From the NCBI GenBank assembly GCA_030158675.1, contig JAOASL010000008.1, positions 1 through 64,000 of the forward strand: a stretch of DNA of 64,000 bases. The letters are read 5' to 3'. The position numbers were made by a program, and so were the translations under genes. The DNA comes from Burkholderiaceae bacterium. GTDB taxonomy: Bacteria; Pseudomonadota; Gammaproteobacteria; Burkholderiales; Burkholderiaceae_D. The notes under the pieces were generated by a model, which saw only the letters and a program-made list of their open reading frames with translations, was not told where the DNA came from and did not search any database. Below are positions 8,576-18,560 of this stretch, piece by piece; the stretch's first letter is position 1; the number at the start of each line of letters is the position of its first letter.

Positions 8576-9850
8576 TTACTGCAAACAACGCCCCAGCAAC
8601 GCCATCGTCTTCTGCGTCGCGCCCACCTCATGCTGCGCGAAACGCAGCGCTGCGTCCGACATCGTCGCCAATTGCTCTTGATTGACCAGCAGATCGAAGG
8701 TGCGCGCAAACAGCTCGCCTGCATCGACCACACGCAGCGCAGCCCCGGCAGCCAGCGCCTCCTCGCTCGGTTGCGCGAAATTGAAGGTGTGCGGCCCCAG
8801 CAGCACCGGCTTGCCGCACGCGCAGGCCTCAATCAGGTTCTGTCCACCCAGAGGCAGCAGACTGCCACCGATAAATGCAAAGTCGCATGCGGTGTAATAG
8901 GCGAACATCTCGCCCATCGTGTCACCGACCAGCAGCTGCGCATCGGACCGCACGCCATCGCCGTCGAGCTGTGACTTGCGCTGCACGCGCAGGCCTTCAT
9001 CGGTAAACAGCTTCGCCACTTCCTCGAAGCGCTGCGGATGGCGCGGCACGATCATCAACAGAAAATCGGACGGCAGCGTGGCCTTCATGTAAGCCGCCAG
9101 CAGCAGGGCTTCTTCCCCTTCGCGCGTGCTCGCGCACAACAGCACCGGCCGCGCGCCGATTTGCTCACGCAATGCGCGACCGGCCCGGCGCATGGCCTCG
9201 GGCACTTCGACATCGAATTTCAGGTTGCCCGTGACGGACACATCGCCTGCGCCCATGGCCTTCAGCCGCGCGGCGTCGGCATCGGTTTGCGCCGCCACCA
9301 GCGTGATCTGGCGTGCCGCAGTGCCAAGCAAGCCGCCGAAACGCTGACCACGACGCAGCGAACGCTCGGATAGCCGGGCATTGACCAGCGCCACCGGTAC
9401 ACCCGCCGTCGCGCAAGACGCGATCAGCGCGGGCCAGACCTCCGTCTCCATCAGGATGCAGATACACGGCCGGAAGTGGCGCAGGAAACGCGCCGTCATC
9501 GACAAGGTGTCATACGGCAGCCAGGCCTGCATGACGCGGGTTTCCCTGGCGAACAAGGCCTTGCCGGTCGCACGTCCGGTGGCTGTCATGTGGGTCAGCA
9601 GCAGCTGATGTTCGGGATACGCGGACAGCAGCGCGTGCACCAGCGGCTCCGCCGCGCGTGTTTCGCCGACCGACACGGCATGCAGCCAGATCAGGGGCAT
9701 TGCCGGCTGGCCAGCACAGCGCCCGAGGCGCTCGCCGATGCCAGCGCGATAACCCGGCTCGCGCAGCCCGCGCCACCACAGCCGCCACAGCACGAAAGGC
9801 AGCATGCCCCACCACAGCAGGGAATACAGGCGCAGCGACAGCGTTGGCAT
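8576..9850 (-). CDS. waaA: 3-deoxy-D-manno-octulosonic acid (Kdo) transferase
   Basis: A 424-residue GT-B enzyme of the inner membrane that adds Kdo from CMP-Kdo to lipid IVA in LPS assembly. The N-terminal hydrophobic stretch LYSLLWWGMLPFVLWRLWW, the acceptor-side motif WLHAVSVGETRAA with the catalytic Glu, and the C-terminal GGSLLPLGGQNLIEACACGKPVLLGPHTFNF donor-binding region are all present. The frame is open upstream into the previous gene, but the ATG at 9850 starts the membrane segment and lies 8 bp after the phosphomannomutase stop. It is the last gene of the rfbBACD operon, a sensible partner for LPS sugar synthesis. Confidence 0.95.
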   Translation of the reverse strand: MPTLSLRLYSLLWWGMLPFVLWRLWWRGLREPGYRAGIGERLGRCAGQPAMPLIWLHAVSVGETRAAEPLVHALLSAYPEHQLLLTHMTATGRATGKALFARETRVMQAWLPYDTLSMTARFLRHFRPCICILMETEVWPALIASCATAGVPVALVNARLSERSLRRGQRFGGLLGTAARQITLVAAQTDADAARLKAMGAGDVSVTGNLKFDVEVPEAMRRAGRALREQIGARPVLLCASTREGEEALLLAAYMKATLPSDFLLMIVPRHPQRFEEVAKLFTDEGLRVQRKSQLDGDGVRSDAQLLVGDTMGEMFAYYTACDFAFIGGSLLPLGGQNLIEACACGKPVLLGPHTFNFAQPSEEALAAGAALRVVDAGELFARTFDLLVNQEQLATMSDAALRFAQHEVGATQKTMALLGRCLQ

Positions 9851-9858
9851 GTCGCGTC

Positions 9859-11241
9859 TCAGAACGGCAGCGCCGCGTCCGGCTTGACGCGCAGGATCGC
9901 ATCGCCGACCGCCTGCTGTATGCGCGCCAGTGCCGCGTCGTCCTCGGCCTCGAAGCGCAGCACCAGCACCGGCGTGGTGTTCGACGCGCGGCACAGCCCG
10001 AAGCCGTCAGAGTATTCGACGCGCACGCCGTCAATGGTCAGCACCTGCGATGCGCCCGGCCACTGCACTTCTTTCTGCAGCCGCGCCACCAGCGCGTGGT
10101 TCTCTCCCTCGGCCAGCTGCACCTGCAGCTCCGGCGTGGACTTCGATTGCGGCAGCGCATTCAGCGTCTGCGTGATGTCACGCATGCGACTGGCCAGTTC
10201 GAGCAGGCGCGCGCCGGCATACAGGCCGTCATCGAAACCGTACCAGCGATCCTTGAAAAACAGGTGGCCGCTCATCTCACCGCCGAACGGCGCGCCGGTC
10301 TCGCGCATCTTTGCCTTCACCAGCGAATGACCTGTCTGGCACATCAGCGGCTGGCCGCCGGCTGCCGCCACCACGGGTGCAATGTGGCGCGTGCATTTGA
10401 CGTCGTACAAAATCGTGCCGCCCGGATGACGGGTCAGTACATCCTGCGCGAACAGCATTAGCTGGCGGTCCGGGAAGATCACCTGACCGTCCTTCGTGAC
10501 CACGCCGAGACGGTCACCATCGCCATCGAAGGCGAGGCCGATCTCGGCGTCGCCGCTGGCCAGAGTGCGGATCAGGTCTTCGAGGTTCTCCAGATGCGCC
10601 GGATCCGGATGATGATTCGGAAAATTGCCGTCGACCTCGCAGAACAGCTCGGTCACCTCGCAGCCGAGGCCACGATACAGATCGCCGGCGACACTGCCGG
10701 CCACGCCGTTGCCGCAGTCAATCGCAATCTTCAGCGGCCGTGCCAGTTTCACATCGGACAGGATGCGCTGCAGATACGCGGCACGCACGTCGTGCTGCCG
10801 GTAACTTCCGCTGCCGCTCTTGAAATCGCTGTCGACGATGCGGCGATACAGCCGCTGAATCGCCTCGCCATAAATGGCCTCAGCGGCCAGCACCATCTTG
10901 AAACCGTTGTAGTCCGGCGGATTGTGGCTGCCGGTGACCATGATGCCGCTCGGCGCGCCCAGCGCATGGGTGGCGAAATACAGCATCGGCGTGGCCACCA
11001 TGCCGATGTCGATTACGTCCACGCCCGCGGCCTGCAGGCCGGCGCCCAGCGCTGCGGACAGTCCAGGGCCAGACAGCCGGCCGTCGCGGCCAATGACGAC
11101 CGTCTTCTCGCCCTTCTCCAGCGCGGTCGAGCCAAATGCCAGGCCGATCTGCCGCGCGATTGCTTCGTCCAGCGTGCTGCCGAGCACGCCGCGAATGTCA
11201 TAGGCCTTGAAGATGCCGGGAGTCAGGGTTGCGTTTGTCAT
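9859..11241 (-). CDS. manB: Phosphomannomutase/phosphoglucomutase
   Basis: A 460-residue alpha-D-phosphohexomutase of the AlgC/ManB type, interconverting hexose 1- and 6-phosphates. All four family motifs are visible: the active serine in VTGSHNPPDYNGFK, the metal loop FDGDGDRLGVV, the sugar-binding GEMSGHLFF, and an early TVVIGRDGRLSG. It could supply glucose 1-phosphate to RfbA just upstream in the operon, or mannose 1-phosphate to other glycans; AlgC-type enzymes do both. The gap to rfbD is 4 bp. Confidence 0.93.
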   Translation of the reverse strand: MTNATLTPGIFKAYDIRGVLGSTLDEAIARQIGLAFGSTALEKGEKTVVIGRDGRLSGPGLSAALGAGLQAAGVDVIDIGMVATPMLYFATHALGAPSGIMVTGSHNPPDYNGFKMVLAAEAIYGEAIQRLYRRIVDSDFKSGSGSYRQHDVRAAYLQRILSDVKLARPLKIAIDCGNGVAGSVAGDLYRGLGCEVTELFCEVDGNFPNHHPDPAHLENLEDLIRTLASGDAEIGLAFDGDGDRLGVVTKDGQVIFPDRQLMLFAQDVLTRHPGGTILYDVKCTRHIAPVVAAAGGQPLMCQTGHSLVKAKMRETGAPFGGEMSGHLFFKDRWYGFDDGLYAGARLLELASRMRDITQTLNALPQSKSTPELQVQLAEGENHALVARLQKEVQWPGASQVLTIDGVRVEYSDGFGLCRASNTTPVLVLRFEAEDDAALARIQQAVGDAILRVKPDAALPF

Positions 11242-11245
11242 CGAA

Positions 11246-12130
11246 TCAAGCTTTCGTCATCAGTTCGCCGCGCCGTCGCAGGCAGTCGGCCAGCGCATCG
11301 TCCCACGCCGGCAAGTCGCCAAAGATGCGGCGGAATTTATCGGTATTGAGCATCGAGTTTTTCGGACGCGTTGCAGGCGTCGGATACCCGGCCGTCGTTA
11401 TCGGGTGCAGCGCCGGCCGCCGGATCACCGACGGATGCGCAAAGATCGCCTGCGCAAAACCGAACCAGCTGGTGTGACCGCCCGCGCACAGATGATAGAT
11501 GCCCGAGCGCGCCGCAAGCTGCGCCGGCTCACCTGCGTTGCGGATGATACCTGCAGTCGCATCGGCAATGGTCCGGCTCCAGGTCGGCGCGCCGACCTGA
11601 TCATCGACGACGGACAGGGCATCGCGCGTTTCAGCTAGCTTCAGCAGGGTCAGCAGGAAATTCTTACCAGTCAGTCCGTACACCCAGCTGCAGCGCAAGA
11701 TCAGATGCGTGCCGCCGACTTCCGCAATCGCCTGTTCGCCGGCCAGCTTGCTGCGGCCATAGACCGACAGCGGCGCCGGCGTATCTTCTTCCAGCCACGA
11801 GCCTTCCTTGCTGCCGTCGAAAACATAATCGGTCGAATAATGAATCAGCGCCGCACCCAGCCGCTCGGCCTCCTCGGCCAGCACGCGCGGGGCATCGGCA
11901 TTGATACGAAAAGCCATGGCCTGGTCGGATTCCGCGGCGTCCACCGCCGTGTAGGCGGCGGCGTTGATCACAAGGGTCGGCTGCAATTCGCGCAACGCGG
12001 TGCGGATCGCCGCCGGTTCTGACAAGTCAAGTTGATCGCGGCCAAGTGCAATCACCTCGCCCAGCCCGTCCAGCGCATGCAGCAAGGCGTCGCCCACTTG
12101 TCCGTGGCGACCGGTGACGACGATCCTCAT
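11246..12130 (-). CDS. rfbD: dTDP-4-dehydrorhamnose reductase
   Basis: A 294-residue short-chain dehydrogenase that performs the last, NADPH-dependent step to dTDP-L-rhamnose. The nucleotide-binding motif is GRHGQVGDALL at the N-terminus, followed by VINAAAYTAVDAAE and the catalytic pair in YGRSKLAGE (Tyr-x3-Lys), then RCSWVYG. Its start codon overlaps the rfbC stop by four bases (12127-12130), so translation is coupled. Confidence 0.95.
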   Translation of the reverse strand: MRIVVTGRHGQVGDALLHALDGLGEVIALGRDQLDLSEPAAIRTALRELQPTLVINAAAYTAVDAAESDQAMAFRINADAPRVLAEEAERLGAALIHYSTDYVFDGSKEGSWLEEDTPAPLSVYGRSKLAGEQAIAEVGGTHLILRCSWVYGLTGKNFLLTLLKLAETRDALSVVDDQVGAPTWSRTIADATAGIIRNAGEPAQLAARSGIYHLCAGGHTSWFGFAQAIFAHPSVIRRPALHPITTAGYPTPATRPKNSMLNTDKFRRIFGDLPAWDDALADCLRRRGELMTKA

Positions 12131-12672
12131 GCGTAGGTTTCAGCCTGCGCGAGCGGCAGGCCAGCCTGATCTTTCACAGACAGCAAAGGAGAGAATTCGA
12201 GCGGCCACGGAATGGCGAGCGCCGGATCGCTCCACAGTAACGAGCGTTCATGCTCAGGCGCGTAGTAGTCGGTGGCTTTATAGGCGAGATCGGCGGACCC
12301 GCTGGTGACAACAAAGCCATGCGCAAAACCCGGCGGCACCCAGACCTGGCGGTGATTATCGGCCGACAGCGTCACGCAAACGGACTGGCCAAAGGTCGGC
12401 GAGCTGCGCCGCAGGTCCACGCAGACATCGAACACTTCACCGGCCAGCACACGCAGCAGCTTGCCCTGCGGCTGCCGGAGCTGATAATGCAGGCCGCGCA
12501 GCACGCCGCGCGCCGAACGCGAATGATTGTCTTGCACGAACGACGTGGTAACGCCAGTCAGCTCCGCAAAGCGACGCTGGTTGTAGCTTTCGAAGAAAAA
12601 GCCGCGCGCATCGCCGAACACGGCCGGCTCAAGGATCAGTACGTCGGGAATCGCGGTACGCAGGACATTCAT
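12127..12672 (-). CDS. rfbC: dTDP-4-dehydrorhamnose 3,5-epimerase
   Basis: A 181-residue cupin enzyme epimerising dTDP-4-keto-6-deoxyglucose at C3 and C5. Diagnostic motifs are FFESYNQRRF, VQDNHSRSARGVLRGLHYQ (with the catalytic His), VDLRRSSPTFG, VPPGFAHGF and the substrate-contacting YKATDYYAPEHE. Length is normal for RmlC. It sits 3 bp after rfbA and overlaps rfbD by 4 bp. Confidence 0.96.
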   Translation of the reverse strand: MNVLRTAIPDVLILEPAVFGDARGFFFESYNQRRFAELTGVTTSFVQDNHSRSARGVLRGLHYQLRQPQGKLLRVLAGEVFDVCVDLRRSSPTFGQSVCVTLSADNHRQVWVPPGFAHGFVVTSGSADLAYKATDYYAPEHERSLLWSDPALAIPWPLEFSPLLSVKDQAGLPLAQAETYA

Positions 12673-12675
12673 GGG

Positions 12676-13557
12676 TCAGAACACGGTTTCGTTCAGCAGG
12701 CGCAGCAAATACTGGCCGTAGGAATTTTTCTTCATCGGCTCAGCCAGCCGTTCAAGCTGCGCCGTGTCAATGTAGCGCTTGCGGAAAGCGACTTCCTCCG
12801 GGCACGCGACCTTCAGTCCCTGGCGCTTTTCCAGTGTCGCGATGAATTGCCCTGCCTCCAGCATGGACTCGTGCGTGCCGGTATCGAGCCAGGCCATGCC
12901 GCGCCCCATCACCTCGACTTGCAACTGACCCCGTTCCAGATAGACGCGGTTCACGTCGGTGATCTCCAGCTCGCCACGCGCGGACGGTTTGATCGATGCG
13001 GCAATGTCGCATACCTGCGTGTCATAAAAATACAGGCCGGTGACGGCATAGTTGGACTGTGGCTGCGCTGGCTTTTCCTCAATGCTGACTGCGCGCCGCT
13101 GGGTATCAAAACCGACCACGCCATAGCGCTCAGGATCATTGACGTGATAAGCAAACACGGTGGCGCCTTGCGTGCGGCCGTTGGCCGCGTTCAGCTTCGC
13201 GTCGAGTTCATGCCCGTAGTACAGGTTGTCGCCGAGGATCAGCGCCGACGGATGCTCGCCGACAAACTCGCGGCCGATGAGGAAGGCCTGCGCGAGGCCG
13301 TCCGGCGACGGCTGCACCGCATAGCGGATATCGATGCCCCACTGGCTGCCGTCACCGAGCAGCTGCTCGAAGCGGGGCGTGTCCTGCGGCGTCGAAATCA
13401 GCAAGATCTCGCGTATGCCAGCCAGCATCAGCGTGGTCAGCGGGTAATAGATCATTGGCTTGTCATACACCGGCAGCAGTTGCTTCGACACGGCGGTGGT
13501 GACCGGATACAGCCGGGTGCCGGATCCGCCGGCCAGGATGATGCCGCGACGGTTCAT
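12676..13557 (-). CDS. rfbA: Glucose-1-phosphate thymidylyltransferase
   Basis: A 293-residue nucleotidyltransferase making dTDP-glucose from dTTP and glucose 1-phosphate. The pyrophosphorylase signature [32 protein letters not shown], the LGDNLYYG metal site and the [15 protein letters not shown] region identify RmlA. The frame extends upstream, but the ATG at 13557 overlaps the rfbB stop by four bases and starts directly before the signature, so it is chosen. Confidence 0.96.
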   Translation of the reverse strand: MNRRGIILAGGSGTRLYPVTTAVSKQLLPVYDKPMIYYPLTTLMLAGIREILLISTPQDTPRFEQLLGDGSQWGIDIRYAVQPSPDGLAQAFLIGREFVGEHPSALILGDNLYYGHELDAKLNAANGRTQGATVFAYHVNDPERYGVVGFDTQRRAVSIEEKPAQPQSNYAVTGLYFYDTQVCDIAASIKPSARGELEITDVNRVYLERGQLQVEVMGRGMAWLDTGTHESMLEAGQFIATLEKRQGLKVACPEEVAFRKRYIDTAQLERLAEPMKKNSYGQYLLRLLNETVF

Positions 13558-14624
13558 GTGCTGCTCCCTGCGCGTTGCGCATAGTTCCTGGTGATCCACT
13601 GCTGGTACTCGCCCGACTGCACCTTCTGCACCCAGTCCTGATGGTCAAGGTACCACTGCACGGTCTTGCGCAGTCCGGTCTCGAAGGTCTCGGCCGGACG
13701 CCAGCCGAGCGCGCTTTCGATCTTGCGCGCATCAATTGCGTAGCGACGGTCATGGCCCGGCCGGTCGGTCACGAAGGCGATCTGGTCGCGATAGGACTTG
13801 GCAGTCGGCCGGAGCTCGTCGAGCAGCGCGCACAGCGTGTGCACGACCTCGAGGTTGGTCTTTTCGTTCCAGCCGCCGATGTTGTAAGTCTCGCCGGGCA
13901 GGCCGGCCGCCAGCAAGCATCGCAGCGCTGCGCAATGGTCGCCGACATACAGCCAGTCGCGCACCTGGCGGCCGTCGCCATACACCGGCAACGGCTTGCC
14001 GGCCAGCGCATTGGCAATCATCAGCGGAATCAGCTTCTCGGGAAACTGCAGCGGACCGTAATTGTTCGAGCAGTTGCCCGTCAGGACAGGCAGTCCGTAG
14101 GTATGGTGCCAGGCACGCACCAGATGGTCGGACGCGGCCTTCGAGGCCGCATAGGGGCTGTTCGGCGCATGCGGCGTGCTTTCGGAGAACGGCGCGTCGC
14201 CTGGCAACAGCGAGCCATACACCTCGTCAGTCGACACATGCAGGAAGCGGAACGCGGCCCGGCCCGGCGCATCCAGCGTGCCAAGGTAGCCACGCGCCGC
14301 TTCCAGCAGGCTGAAGGTGCCGTCGATATTGGTGCGAATGAAGTCGGCAGGACCATGGATCGAGCGGTCGACATGGCTTTCAGCAGCGAAGTGCACGATC
14401 GCGCGCGGCCGGTGACGCTCGAGCAGCGCGGCGACCAGCGGCCTGTCGCCGATGTCGCCCTGCACGAATACATGGCGCGCATCGTCCTGTAGCGACGCCA
14501 GGTTGTCGGGGTTGCCGGCGTAAGTAAGCTTGTCGAGATTGACCACCGGCTCGCCGCCACGGGCCAGCCAGTCCAATACGAAATTGGCGCCGATGAAGCC
14601 GGCACCGCCAGTGACGAGAATCAT
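13554..14624 (-). CDS. rfbB: dTDP-glucose 4,6-dehydratase
   Basis: A 356-residue extended short-chain dehydrogenase with the Rossmann motif [16 protein letters not shown], the [11 protein letters not shown] loop, HVSTDEVYG, and the catalytic [12 protein letters not shown]. It converts dTDP-glucose to dTDP-4-keto-6-deoxyglucose and is the first gene of a six-gene run (rfbB, A, C, D, manB, waaA) whose internal gaps are all between -4 and +8 bp. A TAAAAT -10-like element on this strand lies at 14670-14675, but no matching -35 is clear. Confidence 0.96.
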   Translation of the reverse strand: MILVTGGAGFIGANFVLDWLARGGEPVVNLDKLTYAGNPDNLASLQDDARHVFVQGDIGDRPLVAALLERHRPRAIVHFAAESHVDRSIHGPADFIRTNIDGTFSLLEAARGYLGTLDAPGRAAFRFLHVSTDEVYGSLLPGDAPFSESTPHAPNSPYAASKAASDHLVRAWHHTYGLPVLTGNCSNNYGPLQFPEKLIPLMIANALAGKPLPVYGDGRQVRDWLYVGDHCAALRCLLAAGLPGETYNIGGWNEKTNLEVVHTLCALLDELRPTAKSYRDQIAFVTDRPGHDRRYAIDARKIESALGWRPAETFETGLRKTVQWYLDHQDWVQKVQSGEYQQWITRNYAQRAGSST

Positions 14625-14736
14625 TCGGGACCTTGCACGTTCGCCAATTCGTTACACGGAGAAGACCGCATTTTACCCGCGCGCCCCTCCCATTCTGCGA
14701 ACTACAATGGCGACTGCCCACTATTTTCACTCTGAA

Positions 14737-15555
14737 ATGGACTTGTTTGCCATCGGCGATCTGCAGGGCTGCGCCGCCCAGCTCACCTTGCTGCTCGAGC
14801 GCATCGACGCGGTCTCACCCGACGCCCGGCTGATCTTTGTCGGCGACCTCGTCAACCGCGGCCCCGAATCACTGCGCACCTTGCGCCTGCTGGCGGGCAT
14901 GGGTGAGCGCGTGCGCACCGTGCTGGGCAACCATGACCTGCACTTGCTGGCCGTGTCGCACGGCGTACGTGCGCCGTCCCGCAGTGACACGATCGCCGAC
15001 CTCCTGGCCGCGCCCGATCGCAACTTCCTGCTTGACTGGCTGCGCCGGCAGCCGCTGGCGCTGCTGGCCGACGGGCATCTGGTCGTGCATGCGGGTGTGC
15101 TGCCGCAATGGAGCGCGGCACAGGTGCTGGCGCTGTCGGCCGAGGTCGAAGCCCAGTTGCAAAGCGATGACTGGCCGGCCTTTCTGAGTACGATGTACGG
15201 CAATGAACCGGCGCGCTGGGACGATGCACTGGCCGGCGCAGACAGGTTTCGCTGTATCGTCAATGCGCTGACACGGCTGCGCTTTTGCGCGGCCGACGGC
15301 ACGATGGAATTCGCGACCAAGGAAGGACCGGGCCAGCCGCCGCCCGGCTTCATGCCATGGTTCGATGTGCCGGACCGGCGCACGGACGGGGTGCCGGTCG
15401 TATTCGGCCACTGGTCGACGCTGGGACTGGTAGAGCGACCGAACCTGATCGGGCTCGACAGCGGTTGCGTGTGGGGTGGAAAACTCAGTGCAATGCGGCT
15501 GCGGGACCGCTGGCTGCTGCAGGTGGATTGTCCGCAGCATCAGGCGCCAGGTTAG
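14737..15555 (+). CDS. apaH: Bis(5'-nucleosyl)-tetraphosphatase, symmetrical
   Basis: A 272-residue metallophosphoesterase cleaving Ap4A into two ADP. Motifs run in the usual order: [38 protein letters not shown] and GHWSTLGL. The frame is open well upstream. I chose the ATG at 14737 because the family begins a few residues before the first motif; an ATG at 14707 is possible but overlaps a TACAAT -10-like sequence (14703-14708). The last 71 bases overlap the 3' end of plsC on the other strand. Confidence 0.9.
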   Translation: MDLFAIGDLQGCAAQLTLLLERIDAVSPDARLIFVGDLVNRGPESLRTLRLLAGMGERVRTVLGNHDLHLLAVSHGVRAPSRSDTIADLLAAPDRNFLLDWLRRQPLALLADGHLVVHAGVLPQWSAAQVLALSAEVEAQLQSDDWPAFLSTMYGNEPARWDDALAGADRFRCIVNALTRLRFCAADGTMEFATKEGPGQPPPGFMPWFDVPDRRTDGVPVVFGHWSTLGLVERPNLIGLDSGCVWGGKLSAMRLRDRWLLQVDCPQHQAPG

Positions 15556-16279
15556 CCAGCAGCACACCGGCGACCGCATCATGCGCTACCTGTGCCAGTT
15601 CGCGCCGGTGCGCACCTTCGGTAGTGATTGCCGGCAGACGGATCAGCTCGGCAGTCATGCCGCCACTCTTCATGATCGCAATCACACTCTCGACGAAACT
15701 CATATCGTCAATGAAGTCGGCCGATGTGTGCAGGCGACCACCGGCGTCCACATAGCGAATTGCATACGGTTGCACCGGCACGTGCGCATCGATCGCCGCC
15801 TCGAACAGGTTCGCATGGAAGGGCAGTACGGTGCCTTGCGGCGCGGTGGTGCCTTCGGGGAAGAAGGCAACCCGCTCGCCGCCGTGAATGCTTGTCACCA
15901 GACCTTCAAAGATGCGGCGCACATCGCGTGTCTTGCCGCGTGCGATGAAGATGGTGCCGGTGTGGGCGCACAGCCAGCCAATCAGGGGCCAGCTGCGAAT
16001 GTCTGATTTGGCGACGAAACGGGATGGATGCAGCGTGTTGATCACGAAGATGTCGAGCCACGAGATGTGGTTGCAGATGACCAGCGCCGGCGACGCCGGT
16101 TGTGCCTGCCGCGTGTGATCGAACATCATTTTCACGCCGCAGATCCCGACCAGTTGCCGTGACCAGCGCTGCACGCGCCGCTCCCGTCCCGCCGCGTCGA
16201 GCAGCGGGAACAGCACGGCGACCTTCCACAGGCCGACCACCAGATGCACGGCCAGCCGCGCAAGTCCGAACCAGGGCAT
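15485..16279 (-). CDS. plsC: 1-acyl-sn-glycerol-3-phosphate acyltransferase family
   Basis: A 264-residue membrane acyltransferase. The catalytic HX4D motif is NHISWLD (His71, Asp76) and the phosphate-binding motif is FFPEGTT; an N-terminal hydrophobic helix anchors it. It would acylate lysophosphatidic acid, or an ornithine-lipid type acceptor, which sequence cannot settle. It starts 3 bp after the pyrC' stop and is the last gene of the yqgE-ruvX-pyrR-pyrB-pyrC' run. Its C-terminal Ala/Pro-rich tail is encoded in the overlap with apaH. Confidence 0.88.
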   Translation of the reverse strand: MPWFGLARLAVHLVVGLWKVAVLFPLLDAAGRERRVQRWSRQLVGICGVKMMFDHTRQAQPASPALVICNHISWLDIFVINTLHPSRFVAKSDIRSWPLIGWLCAHTGTIFIARGKTRDVRRIFEGLVTSIHGGERVAFFPEGTTAPQGTVLPFHANLFEAAIDAHVPVQPYAIRYVDAGGRLHTSADFIDDMSFVESVIAIMKSGGMTAELIRLPAITTEGAHRRELAQVAHDAVAGVLLANLAPDAADNPPAAASGPAAALH

Positions 16280-16282
16280 GAC

Positions 16283-17572
16283 TCAGCGCGTGAACGCGAC
16301 GCGACCGGAAACGATGGTATACCTGACCTGCCCCGGCAGTTCATAACCAAGGAAGGGCGTGTGCCGGCCCTGACTGCGCAGCGCGGCGGCTTCCACCTTC
16401 CAGCGCACGGCCGGATCGAAAACGCACAGGTCGGCGACGCTGCCGACCGACAGCGTGCCGGCAGCCAGGCCGGCCACGCGGGCGGCGTCGCAACCGACAC
16501 GCGCGACGGCCGTCGGAATGGCATCCTTGCCCGGCAGGCATTCATCGACCCATTTCAGCGCCAGCGACAGCAACAGTTCAAGACCAGTGGCGCCGGGGGA
16601 CGCTTCGCCGAACGGCAGCAGTTTTTCCTCGTCGTCCAGTGGCGTGTGATCGGAGCAGATCGCGTCGATGGTGCCGTCGCGCAGGCCCTGGCGGATCGCG
16701 TCACGGTCGCGCTGGCTGCGCAGCGGCGGCACTAATCGCGCGTTCGAGTCAAAGAAGCCGATATCGAGGTCGGTCATGTGCACATGATGCGCACCGACGT
16801 CGCAGGTGACAGGCAGGCCATCGGCGCGCGCGGCACGTACCAGGGCAATGCCGTCGGCGGATGACAGCCGGCACAGATGCACGCGTGCGCCGGTCGTGCG
16901 CATCAGTTCGAAAATTGTATGCAAGGCAATCGTCTCGCTGATCACCGGCACACCCGACAGGCCCAGCCGCGACGCCAGCGGTCCGCCATGCGCAACGCCG
17001 CCCTTGCCGAGATGCGGATCCTGCGGGCGCAGCCAGACGGTGTAGCCGAAGGTCCTTGCATACTGCATCGCCCGCAGCAGCACGGTGCTGTCTTCGATGG
17101 TGTTTTCGGCCTGAGAAAAGCCGACGCAGCCAGCCTCGGTCAGCTCGGCCATCTCGGTCAGCTCGCGGCCCTTCAGGCCGACCGTCAGCGCGCCGAGCGG
17201 ATACACATGCGACTGGTTCAGGATGCGCGCGCGGTGCACCAGCATCTCGACCAGCCCCGGCTCGTCAAGTACCGGGTCCGTATCGGGCGGGCACAGCAGC
17301 GAAGTGACGCCACCGGCCAGCGCGGCATTCAACTCGGATTCCAGCGTCGCCTTGTACTCGTAACCGGGCTCGCGCAGCCGCGCTGACAGATCGACCAGCC
17401 CCGGCGCGACCACCAGGCCACTGGCATCGATCACCTGTGCGGGCGTGAAACCGGCCGGTGCAGCGCCGATCGCGGCGATCCGGCCGTCAGCCACATAAAC
17501 GTCCTGCACTGCGTCGATCTTGTTCGCCGGATCGACCACACGGCCATTTTTTATTTGCAGATTCATGCTCAT
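16283..17572 (-). CDS. pyrC': Dihydroorotase-like protein, probably non-catalytic (PyrC')
   Basis: A 429-residue amidohydrolase-fold protein next to pyrB. Real dihydroorotases bind zinc through DxHxHxREPG near residue 61; here the segment reads DLSARLREPG, so both histidines are replaced (Ser63, Arg65). The HCE-type histidine is also absent (WLRPQDPHL). The DHTP motif remains. This matches the PyrC'/PyrX proteins of Pseudomonas and relatives, which are inactive and hold the aspartate carbamoyltransferase catalytic chains in a dodecamer. A functional pyrC must then lie elsewhere in the genome. The gap to pyrB is 28 bp. Confidence 0.9.
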   Translation of the reverse strand: MSMNLQIKNGRVVDPANKIDAVQDVYVADGRIAAIGAAPAGFTPAQVIDASGLVVAPGLVDLSARLREPGYEYKATLESELNAALAGGVTSLLCPPDTDPVLDEPGLVEMLVHRARILNQSHVYPLGALTVGLKGRELTEMAELTEAGCVGFSQAENTIEDSTVLLRAMQYARTFGYTVWLRPQDPHLGKGGVAHGGPLASRLGLSGVPVISETIALHTIFELMRTTGARVHLCRLSSADGIALVRAARADGLPVTCDVGAHHVHMTDLDIGFFDSNARLVPPLRSQRDRDAIRQGLRDGTIDAICSDHTPLDDEEKLLPFGEASPGATGLELLLSLALKWVDECLPGKDAIPTAVARVGCDAARVAGLAAGTLSVGSVADLCVFDPAVRWKVEAAALRSQGRHTPFLGYELPGQVRYTIVSGRVAFTR

Positions 17573-17600
17573 TGTCTTGTCTCGTTCCGGGCCTGATCCG

Positions 17601-18560
17601 TCAGGCGCCGGCCAGCATGCTCATCACGGCCATACGCACCGCGATGCCGAAGGTCACCTGCGGCAAGATCACCGCCTGCGCGCCATCGGCCACGGCCGAA
17701 TCGATCTCGACGCCGCGGTTCATCGGGCCCGGATGCATCACGATCGCATCCGGCTTCGCCAGCGCGAGGCGCTCGGGCGTCAGGCCATAGCTCTTGAAGT
17801 ATTCCTGTGCGGAGGGCAGCAGCGCGCCGGTCATGCGCTCATTTTGCAGACGCAGCATGATGATCACGTCGACATCCTTCAGACCTTCGTTCATGTCGGT
17901 GAACACGCGTACGCCCATCTGCTCGAGCCCGCCCGGCAGCAGCGTGCGCGGGCCGATCGCACGCACTTCCGGCACACCCAGCGTGGTCAGTCCATGAATG
18001 TCGGAACGCGCGACGCGGCTGTGCAGGATGTCGCCGACGATCGCGACCGTCAGCTTGCTGAAATCTTTCTTGTAGTGGCGGATCGTGTACATGTCGAGCA
18101 GACCCTGCGTCGGATGCGCATGCCGGCCGTCGCCGGCGTTCACCACGTGCACATGGTCCTGCCCGGTCTCGGTCAGGTGCTTGGCGATCAGGTAAGGCGC
18201 GCCGGACTGCGCGTGGCGCACGACGAACATGTCGGCGTGCATCGCCGACAGATTGTCGATGGTGTCGAGCAGCGATTCACCCTTGCTGGCCGACGAGGCC
18301 GAAATATTCAGATTGATCACGTCGGCCGACAGGCGTTTGGACGCGATCTCGAATGTGGTGCGCGTGCGCGTGGAGTTCTCGAAGAACAGGTTGAACACGC
18401 TCTTGCCGCGCATCAGCGGGACTTTTTTCACTTCGCGGTCGCTGACGCTGACGAACGACGCGGCGGTGTCGAGGATGCGATGGATGATGGGCTTGGGCAG
18501 GCCTTCCAGGGTGAGCAGGTGCTGCAGCTCGCCGTGCTTGTTCAGTTGCGGGTTATGCAT
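17601..18560 (-). CDS. pyrB: Aspartate carbamoyltransferase catalytic subunit
   Basis: A 319-residue enzyme for the committed pyrimidine step, joining carbamoyl phosphate to aspartate. The carbamoyl-phosphate motif is [15 protein letters not shown], followed by [37 protein letters not shown] and the C-terminal [14 protein letters not shown]. Its start overlaps the pyrR stop by 8 bp, and pyrC' follows, as expected for the PyrB-PyrC' holoenzyme class. Confidence 0.96.
   Translation of the reverse strand: MHNPQLNKHGELQHLLTLEGLPKPIIHRILDTAASFVSVSDREVKKVPLMRGKSVFNLFFENSTRTRTTFEIASKRLSADVINLNISASSASKGESLLDTIDNLSAMHADMFVVRHAQSGAPYLIAKHLTETGQDHVHVVNAGDGRHAHPTQGLLDMYTIRHYKKDFSKLTVAIVGDILHSRVARSDIHGLTTLGVPEVRAIGPRTLLPGGLEQMGVRVFTDMNEGLKDVDVIIMLRLQNERMTGALLPSAQEYFKSYGLTPERLALAKPDAIVMHPGPMNRGVEIDSAVADGAQAVILPQVTFGIAVRMAVMSMLAGA

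Noticed and set aside
12250-13584. 444-codon plus-strand frame across rfbC/rfbA
   Set aside because: No recognisable motif and entirely antisense to two well-supported rfb genes.
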